Assembly: GCF_014647515.1 (NCBI RefSeq)
Contig: NZ_BMPI01000039.1
Coordinates: forward strand, 5,351 to 69,350
Direction: 5' to 3'
DNA: 64,000 nucleotides
DNA from: Dactylosporangium sucinum
Lineage (GTDB): Bacteria; Actinomycetota; Actinomycetes; Mycobacteriales; Micromonosporaceae
The notes below the pieces were generated by a model, which was given only the letters and a program-made list of their open reading frames with translations, searched no databases and was not told the DNA's origin. Positions 56,308-64,000 of this stretch are shown here, one piece after another; the first letter of the stretch is position 1, and the number at the start of each line of letters is the position of its first letter. The translations under genes were made by a program, and so were the position numbers.

Positions 56308-57789
56308 ATGGGAGTCATCGTGCTGGACATCAGGTTTTCCACAGCCCGCACCGGGTCGGCGGCGGTCGCTGTGGTCGTGCCGTCCGGCGAGCCCTCCGCG
56401 GCGGTCGAGCTGCTCGGCGAGGCGACCCGCCTCCGGATGAGCCCGGCCGACCTCGACGAGTGCGCGGCGTTCCTGCAGGACGTCGAGCACTCCGGGTCGG
56501 CCGGGTCCGTGCACAGCCTGCCCCGCCCGGGCCGCCAGCCGTCGCGCCTGCTCTTCGTGGGGATCGGCGACGGCTCGGAGGCCGGCTGGCGCGCGGCGGG
56601 CGCGGCGCTGGCCAGGTCCGCCCGTTCCGAGCCGGCATTGGTTCTGGTGGTACCGGCTGAGCTCGCCCCGGCGGGACTGCGTGGCCTGGCGGAGGGCCTC
56701 TGGCTGGCCTCGTACCGGTTCGAGCTGTCCACCGCGGAGGACTTCGAGCTGAAGCGGGTCACGCTCGGGCTGGAGGCGACGCCCGAGCACGCGGAGGCGC
56801 TGCAGCGGGCCCGCGCGGTCGCCGAGTCCACCCGGCTGGCGCGCGACCTGACGAACATGCCCGGCGACCGGAAGACCCCGGCCTGGTTCGCCAAGCAGAT
56901 CGAGAAGGCCGCCACCGGTGTACCGCAGCTGACGATCTCGGTCCGCGACGAGGCCGCCCTGACCGAGCAGGGCTTCAACGCGATCCTGGCGGTCGGCCGC
57001 GGCTCCACGCGCGGCCCGCGGCTGGTCGAGCTGTCCTGGCGCCCGCGCGGCGCCCGGCGGCACATCGTGCTGGTCGGCAAGGGGATCACGTTCGACACCG
57101 GCGGCATCTGCATCAAGCCGCTGGCCAGCATGAAGCTGATGCGCAAGGACATGGGCGGCGCGGCGGCCGTGGTCGGCGCGACCCTGGCCGCGGCCGCGAT
57201 GCGCCTGCCGGTGCGGGTCACCGCGCTGGCCCCGCTGGCCGAGAACGCGATCGGCGCCGACGCGATGCGCCCGGGCGACGTGATCCGCCACTACGGCGGG
57301 ATCACCAGCGAGGTGCTGAACACCGACGCCGAGGGCCGGCTCGTGCTCGGCGACGCGATGGCGTACGCAGTCCGCCGCCTGCGCCCCGACGTGATCGTCG
57401 ACCTGGCCACGCTCACCGGCGCGCAGGGTGTCGCACTGGGCAAGCGGACGGCGGCGATGTACAGCCACAGCGACGCCCTGGCCGCCGAGCTCAGCGGCGC
57501 GGCCGAGGCGGCCGGCGAGGCGGTCTGGCGGATGCCGCTCAGCGACGACTACGCCGAGGCGCTCGACGGCGACCTGGCCGACCTGGTCAACTCGACGGAC
57601 ATCGGCGCCGGCTCGCTGCTCGCCGCGCTCTACCTGCGCGAGTTCACCGGCGGCCTGCGCGACAACTGGGTCCACTTCGACATGTCCTCGCCGGCGTGGG
57701 CCGACTCGGCCGACGGCGAGCTGACGAAGGGCGCGACCGGCTGGGGCGTGCGCACGCTGACCCGCTGGCTGGAGACGACGGCCGCCTGA
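56308..57789 (+). CDS. leucyl aminopeptidase (M17 family)
   Basis: 493 residues. The M17 C-terminal catalytic domain has 'VGKGITFDTGGICIKPLASM' (metal and catalytic Lys), 'DMGGAAAV', and 'LNTDAEGRLVLGDAMAYA' (Asp, Glu, Arg), all intact. An N-terminal macro-like domain precedes it. It is a dizinc/manganese aminopeptidase for cytosolic peptide turnover. The ATG at 56308 is favoured; the frame opens further upstream at 56269. Its stop lies inside a 20-bp tandem duplication. Confidence 0.93.
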   Translation: MGVIVLDIRFSTARTGSAAVAVVVPSGEPSAAVELLGEATRLRMSPADLDECAAFLQDVEHSGSAGSVHSLPRPGRQPSRLLFVGIGDGSEAGWRAAGAALARSARSEPALVLVVPAELAPAGLRGLAEGLWLASYRFELSTAEDFELKRVTLGLEATPEHAEALQRARAVAESTRLARDLTNMPGDRKTPAWFAKQIEKAATGVPQLTISVRDEAALTEQGFNAILAVGRGSTRGPRLVELSWRPRGARRHIVLVGKGITFDTGGICIKPLASMKLMRKDMGGAAAVVGATLAAAAMRLPVRVTALAPLAENAIGADAMRPGDVIRHYGGITSEVLNTDAEGRLVLGDAMAYAVRRLRPDVIVDLATLTGAQGVALGKRTAAMYSHSDALAAELSGAAEAAGEAVWRMPLSDDYAEALDGDLADLVNSTDIGAGSLLAALYLREFTGGLRDNWVHFDMSSPAWADSADGELTKGATGWGVRTLTRWLETTAA

Positions 57790-57822
57790 CCCGGCTCGCG
57801 CCCGCCTGACCCGGCTCGCGCC
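57783..57822. repeat. 20-bp tandem duplication across the pepA stop
   Basis: CGCCTGACCCGGCTCGCGCC occurs twice in tandem (57783-57802 and 57803-57822), perfectly. The first copy contains the stop codon (57787-57789). It is followed by a further run of CCCGGCTCGGCTC-like units to about 57960. The 57790-58069 spacer has no gene. Confidence 0.75.
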
Positions 57823-57965
57823 CGCCCGGCTCGGCTCGTGACCGCCCGGCTCGGCTCGGCTCCTGACCCAGCCCCGCGCCCGGACCAGGCTCGGACCCAG
57901 CGCACGCCAGCTCGGCTCGGACCCGGCTCGCGCTCGGCCCAAGCTCGCCGCCACCCGGCTCCTCT

Positions 57966-58029
57966 TAGACGTTGGTCGATCTACCCTCGGCTCTCGCGAT
58001 CCAAATGAGGGTAGATCGACCAACGTCTA
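57966..58029. repeat. perfect 23-bp inverted repeat, 18-bp loop
   Basis: Arms at 57966-57988 and 58007-58029 are perfect complements; the left begins TAGACGTTGGTCGATC. Same arm length as the palindrome at 8138-8219, and both contain TCGATCT. It lies between convergent genes and could terminate both. Confidence 0.85.
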
Positions 58030-58069
58030 CGCAAGACCGGCGTGCGGACCGAGCCGGAGCCGGTTGAAG

Positions 58070-59090
58070 CTACAGGATCGTCCAGGTGTCGCCGCTGTTC
58101 AGCAGCGCGCCCAGCTCCTCCTCCGGGGTGCCCTTCACCTTCGCCTTGGCCGTCGTGAGCTGCTCACGGACCAGGTCGTCGTAGGCCGGGCGCTCCACGT
58201 TGCGGAACACGCCGATCGGGGTGTTGCGCAGGTCGAGGCCGGGCAGGCGGGACAGCGCGAACGCGTACGCCGGCTCGGCCACCGTCTCGTCGTGCACCAC
58301 GATCTCGTCCGCCGACACCTCCGCCGTCGGCACGACGGACAGGCCGAAGCCCCCGGGCGGGTGGGTCACCGCCCACTCGCCGTCCTTGCCGAACGTGATC
58401 GGCCGGCCGTGCTCCAGCCGGATGGTGAAGTCGTCGCGGGTGGCCGGCTCCTTGAGCGCGTCGAAGGCGCCGTCATTGAAGATGTTGCAGTTCTGGTAGA
58501 TCTCGACGAACGCCGATCCGCGGTGCTCGGCCGCGGCGCGGAGCACCGACTGCAGGTGCTTGCGGTCGGAGTCGATCGTGCGGGCGACGAACGTGGCCTC
58601 GGCGCCGAGGGCGAGCGAGATCGGGTTGAAGGGCGAGTCGGCCGAGCCGGCCGGCGTCGACTTCGTGATCTTCCCCAGCTCGGAGGTCGGCGAGTACTGC
58701 CCCTTCGTCAGGCCGTAGATCTTGTTGTTGAACAGCAGGATCTTCAGGTTGACGTTGCGCCGCAGCGCGTGGATCAGGTGGTTGCCGCCGATCGACAGGG
58801 CGTCGCCGTCACCGGTGACGACCCAGACCGACAGGTCGGGGCGGGACACCGACAGGCCGCTCGCGATCGCCGGCGCGCGGCCGTGGATCGAGTGCATGCC
58901 GTAGGTGTTCATGTAGTACGGGAACCGCGAGGAGCAGCCGATGCCGGACACGAACACGATCCGCTCACGCGGGATGTTGAGCTCCGGCATGAACGACTGG
59001 ACGGCGGCCAGGATCGCGTAGTCCCCGCAGCCGGGGCACCAGCGGACCTCCTGGTCGGACTTGAAGTCCTTGGTCGTCAGCTTCAGCATC

Positions 59091-59098
<8 letters not shown>
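58070..59098 (-). CDS. korB: 2-oxoacid:ferredoxin oxidoreductase, beta subunit
   Basis: 342 residues. A Cys motif near the N-terminus ('RWCPGCGDYAI') and the thiamine pyrophosphate motif 'GDGDALSIGG' to 'LFNNKIYGLTKG' define the TPP-binding subunit. With korA it oxidises 2-oxoglutarate to succinyl-CoA using ferredoxin. ATG at 59098 lies inside the end of korA (8-bp overlap), so the two are coupled. The 3' end runs to 8 bases before the inverted repeat region. Confidence 0.94.
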
Positions 59099-60938
<1,840 letters not shown>

Positions 60939-61034
60939 GTGAGCTGACCTCCTGTTGTGCCGGCGGGGCGGGGTCGGGGCGACGACTTAGCGAAGCCTTA
61001 CAACCAGAGGGTACGTCGGCCGCGCCCCGCCGCC

Positions 61035-61105
61035 TGCGGCGCAGGTCTCACCTCAGGGCCGAATGCGGGGCGAATACCGATCGGATCCGCCTGACCTGCG
61101 CCGCA
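61035..61105. repeat. 13-bp inverted repeat between the surface gene and korA
   Basis: TGCGGCGCAGGTC (61035-61047) and GACCTGCGCCGCA (61093-61105) are perfect complements with a 45-base spacer, 12 bases downstream of the surface-protein stop. It may terminate that gene before the korA promoter. The remainder of the spacer has no gene. Confidence 0.6.
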
Positions 61106-61116
61106 AGGTTCGCCGA

Positions 61117-62610
61117 TCAGGATGTTTCCGGCAGCCGATCGTCGTCGTCCCGGCCCGGATCGCGGAATGAACCGTCCGAATGGCGGAACCCGGAACCGGC
61201 CACCGGGCCGGGCGGCAGGCGCGGCAGGGTGATCGAGCGCGGGATCGGCGAGCGGGGCATCGGCGCCGCCGGCAGCTCGCCGGCCGGCACCAGCACGACC
61301 TCCTCCACCTCGTCCTCGGACAGCTCATCGTCGTCGTCCCGGCCGGCGCCGCTCATCCGCCGGCGCAGCGAGAGCACCACGAGGAAGCCTACGACCGCGA
61401 CCAGCCCGACGATCCCGACCACGAACGGCGCGCTGGACAGCTGCTCGCTGGAGAGGAGGTTGCTGTCCGAGTCGTCCCGGCGGGCCGCGCCGGTACCGCC
61501 GACGAGCGGGACGGGGGCGGGCGAGGCCGGCGCGTCGGTCGGCAGCGGCGACTCGCCGGCGATCGGCGGCCCGGTGATCCGGTAGTCGGCCCGCGTCTCG
61601 ACGGCGGGCCGGCCGGCCGGCGTCAGGTACCCGTGGACGGCCCCGGTCAGCGGCAGCTGCTCGCGCGCGGCGGCACTGATCGCCAGCCCGAACGTCGCGG
61701 CCACCTCCCGCCCGGCGGTCAGGTCGCCCAGGTCGCAACGGTCGCGGTCCTCGGCGATCCTGCGGTGCGACCGGCAGGCGGCCGGGAACGACACCACGTC
61801 GACCCCGGGCGGGGTGACCAGCTCGACCGCCCCGGCGCCCTTGGCCGCGCCGGTGTTGCGCAGCTTGACCTGGAGTTGGGCGGTCTGCGCCTGCGGGGCG
61901 GCGGCGGCCGGCAACTCGAGCTGCGAGGCCGACAGCGCGATGCCGGGCGTCGGCGGCTGGGCGGTGAACCGGATGGTGAAGTTGCGGGAGCGCACGAGGT
62001 CCCGGTTGTGCTCCGTGTCGCGGACGGACGCGGTGACCGTGCCGGGGCCGGAGAGCTTCCAGGCGTTCTCGTCGACGTTTACCTTGACCACGACCCGGCC
62101 GACCTTGCCCTCACCGAGCCGGCAGCCGAAGCTCAACGCCTTGACGTCGGTGACGACGCAGCCGGCGGTGCCGTACACGCCGACCGGCTGCGCACCGCTC
62201 GGCAGGACGTAGAAGCCGTTGACCTGATCGGCGCCGACGTGGCTGCCGATGTTCTGCACCGCGATGACCAGTTCGGCGGCGCCGTCGCCCTGCCAGTACG
62301 CGTCGCCGACCACGATGTCGCTCACGGACAGCTTCAGGTTGTGCGTGGGCGTCGGGCTGGGCGGTGGCGGCTTCGTCGGGGGCCGGGTCGTCGGGGGTGC
62401 CTCGGTGGTGGGCGGTGGCCCGGTCGTCGGTTCCTCCGTCGGCGGAGGCGGGTTCGACGTCGGTACCTCCACCGAAGGCGGGTCCGATGGGCCCTCCTCC
62501 GGGTCGGCGTGCGCCGGGGCGGTGAAGACCAGGGAGCACACGGTGGTCAACAGCACGAGGGAGCCGGCACGCAGCTGCCACCGGGTGCGGTGGGCCGCGG
62601 GTGCGTCCAT
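61117..62610 (-). CDS. secreted, membrane-anchored Pro/Thr-rich surface protein
   Basis: 497 residues. A signal peptide (about 1-35, 'VCSLVFTAPAHA'), a Pro/Thr/Glu-rich linker (40-90), extracytoplasmic beta-type domains (about 95-370), one C-terminal membrane helix (about 396-420, 'APFVVGIVGLVAVVGFLVVLSLRR') and an acidic cytoplasmic tail. It resembles cell-envelope proteins with a C-terminal anchor; no sortase LPxTG is seen. ATG at 62610 with AAGGA about 9 bases upstream. Function unknown. Confidence 0.78.
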   Translation of the reverse strand: MDAPAAHRTRWQLRAGSLVLLTTVCSLVFTAPAHADPEEGPSDPPSVEVPTSNPPPPTEEPTTGPPPTTEAPPTTRPPTKPPPPSPTPTHNLKLSVSDIVVGDAYWQGDGAAELVIAVQNIGSHVGADQVNGFYVLPSGAQPVGVYGTAGCVVTDVKALSFGCRLGEGKVGRVVVKVNVDENAWKLSGPGTVTASVRDTEHNRDLVRSRNFTIRFTAQPPTPGIALSASQLELPAAAAPQAQTAQLQVKLRNTGAAKGAGAVELVTPPGVDVVSFPAACRSHRRIAEDRDRCDLGDLTAGREVAATFGLAISAAAREQLPLTGAVHGYLTPAGRPAVETRADYRITGPPIAGESPLPTDAPASPAPVPLVGGTGAARRDDSDSNLLSSEQLSSAPFVVGIVGLVAVVGFLVVLSLRRRMSGAGRDDDDELSEDEVEEVVLVPAGELPAAPMPRSPIPRSITLPRLPPGPVAGSGFRHSDGSFRDPGRDDDDRLPETS

Positions 62611-62749
62611 GAGGGGATGTCCTTTTTGGGGGCTACTCGGTGGCGGCCGGGGGGTGACTTGATTGCACTCCGGCAAGAAGGCCCATTATCTAGAGAGTTT
62701 CACGTTTCGGCATGTCGGAGATCGTGACTATCCGGGTACGGTGCGTATC

Positions 62750-63139
62750 GTGAGTGGATATCTGGGCGGTTATGCAACGCTCGGCCTCCTGCTACTGGTC
62801 GGCGCGGGCGTTTTCGTCGCCGCCTTTGCGGCCAATCGGCTCCTCGGTCCGCGCCGATCAGCCGACAGCGCGGCCACACAGAGTGGCAAGTACGAGACCT
62901 ACGAGTGCGGGCTCGACCCGGTCGGCGGCGACTGGGCGCAGGCCCAGATCCGTTACTACGTGTACGCGTATCTCTACGTGCTGTTCGCGGTCGAGAGCGT
63001 GTTCCTGTTCCCGTGGGCCGTGATCTTCGACCGGCCCGGGTACGGCGGAGCGGTGGTCGTCGAGATGGCGATCTTCGTCGCGGTGCTGGCGCTGGGCATC
63101 CTCTACGCCTGGCGGAAGAACATCCTGCGCTGGACGTAG
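62750..63139 (+). CDS. nuoA: NADH-quinone oxidoreductase subunit A (isolated)
   Basis: 129 residues with three membrane segments and the NuoA motif 'YETYECGLDPVGGDWAQAQIRYYVYAYLYVLFAVESVF'-type region (Cys and Glu in 'YECG'). No nuoB or other nuo gene follows; the next gene is convergent. TACGGT (62736-62741) sits 8 bases before the GTG at 62750, so the message is probably leaderless; a GTG at 62741 is the alternative. It may serve a second complex I-like unit or be a remnant. Confidence 0.87.
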   Translation: MSGYLGGYATLGLLLLVGAGVFVAAFAANRLLGPRRSADSAATQSGKYETYECGLDPVGGDWAQAQIRYYVYAYLYVLFAVESVFLFPWAVIFDRPGYGGAVVVEMAIFVAVLALGILYAWRKNILRWT

Positions 63140-63144
63140 CGTTC

Positions 63145-64000
63145 TCAGGCAAGGCCGCGGCGGGACACGGCGGGCTGGCGATCACCCCGGATCGCGGCCA
63201 CCGTGTCGAGGACCCGGCGGGTCTCCTTGACCTGGTGGGCGCGGAACACGCGGGCGCCCAGCCAGGCCGAGACCGCCGTCGCCGCGAGCGTGCCCTCCAG
63301 CCGCTCCCCCACCGGCAGGTCGAGCGTCTCGCCGATGAAGTCCTTGTTCGACAGCGCGACCAGCACGGGCCAGCCGGTGGCGACGAGCTCGCCGAGCCGG
63401 TTGGTGATCGCCAGCGAATGCCGCGTGTTCTTGCCGAAGTCGTGCGCCGGGTCGATGAGGATGCCGTCGCGTCGCACCCCGAGCGAGAGCGCCCGCTCCG
63501 CCAGCGCGGTCACTGTCAGTACAACATCTTCCACCGGATCCGTGAACGCCACCCGGTGCGGGCGCGTGCGCGGCGTCAGCCCGCCGGCGTGGGAGCACAC
63601 GATCCCGGCGCCCGTCTCGGCCGCCACCTCGGCGAGCGCCGGATCGGCCCCGGCCCAGGTGTCGTTGACCAGGTCGGCGCCGGCGGCGATCACCTCGCGG
63701 GCCACCTCGGCGCGCCAGGTGTCGATGGAGATCACCACGTCGGGGAAATTTTCCCGGACGGCGACCACGGTCGGCAGCGTGCGCCGCAGTTCCTCGGTGG
63801 CATCGACGGTACCGCCGGGGCCGGCCTTCACCCCGCCGATGTCGATGATGTCGGCACCGTCGGTGACGGCCTTCTCCACCGCCCGCAGCGCTGCGTCCTC
63901 GGCAAACGTGGCGCCGCGGTCGAAGAAGGAGTCGGGGGTCCGGTTCACGATCGCCATCACCGCGTAGTCGCCGTCGGCGAACCGCCGGTTGCCCAGCCGG
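63145..64000 (-). CDS. dihydropteroate synthase family protein (5' end outside window)
   Basis: At least 285 residues; the frame continues past 64000 with the upstream 'LGNRRFADGDYAV'. TIM-barrel DHPS signatures: 'MAIVNRTPDSFFDRGATF', 'IDIGGVKAGPG', 'ISIDTWRAEVA', 'NDTWAG' and 'DPAHDFGKNT'. It is most like mycobacterial FolP2 (Rv1207), a DHPS homologue reported not to replace FolP1; whether this copy makes dihydropteroate is unknown. It is convergent with nuoA with a 5-bp gap. Confidence 0.9.
   Translation of the reverse strand, partial: RLGNRRFADGDYAVMAIVNRTPDSFFDRGATFAEDAALRAVEKAVTDGADIIDIGGVKAGPGGTVDATEELRRTLPTVVAVRENFPDVVISIDTWRAEVAREVIAAGADLVNDTWAGADPALAEVAAETGAGIVCSHAGGLTPRTRPHRVAFTDPVEDVVLTVTALAERALSLGVRRDGILIDPAHDFGKNTRHSLAITNRLGELVATGWPVLVALSNKDFIGETLDLPVGERLEGTLAATAVSAWLGARVFRAHQVKETRRVLDTVAAIRGDRQPAVSRRGLA

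Overview
The window is high-GC actinobacterial chromosome. GTG starts are frequent, several genes appear leaderless, and SigE-family, DUF3117, DUF6758 and SepX/GlpR genes are present. The mix of secreted GH9 and GH18 enzymes and many GTCGATC-type intergenic palindromes suggests the Micromonosporaceae; this is inference from gene content only. No plasmid, prophage, insertion sequence, CRISPR array or rRNA operon is visible. The sequence reads as core chromosome with a few accessory pieces.

Layout. 0-7.3 kb: tRNA-Ala and the conserved divisome/envelope block galU-glp-rimJ-sepX on the minus strand, fed by a HAMP-GAF-GGDEF diguanylate cyclase, with 5-FCL and fmdB divergent. 7.3-12.4 kb: small proteins, a 23-bp inverted repeat, a Fur regulator with a DUF2236 protein, and a large GT-C-like membrane protein. 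12.4-21.1 kb: carbohydrate and regulatory region with a four-domain GH9 endoglucanase under a CebR-like box, SDR/TetR and TetR/membrane-protein divergent pairs with palindromic operators, a RecB-type nuclease, MarC and a GH18 chitinase. 21.1-29.1 kb: minus-strand run with TetR, PHP phosphoesterase, a SigE-family sigma factor and its membrane partner, a PH-domain protein with a 52-residue membrane peptide, SpoU methyltransferase, DUF695-RraB and MaoC genes. 29.4-36 kb: HTTM-like/DCC genes, thioredoxin, an intein-containing radical SAM gene, a K+ channel and a CoA-binding protein. 36-43.9 kb: acyl-CoA dehydrogenase, SDRs, a CitE-like lyase, AMMECR1, HAD, EamA and PhzF genes. 43.9-51.5 kb: the actinobacterial MgtE-N/DUF1003/Mrp and TatB/HtrA/O-methyltransferase neighbourhood, then an AlkA-like glycosylase. 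51.7-64 kb: DUF1501/DUF1800 pair, paaX-paaG, DUF3117, PepA, korAB, a proline-rich surface protein, an isolated nuoA and the start of folP.

Most notable are: (i) an intein of about 311 residues splitting the CX3CX2C cluster motif of an Rv2578c-family radical SAM protein, with one LAGLIDADG catalytic acid lost; (ii) two near-identical SOS-type boxes (TCGTAC-N4-GTTCGA), one before that gene and one before the AlkA-like glycosylase; (iii) an O-methyltransferase whose only well-placed start after a GGAGGT ribosome-binding site is ATC; (iv) several intergenic inverted-repeat and tandem-repeat elements, including a 24-bp element in two places and short tandem duplications spanning or following stop codons.
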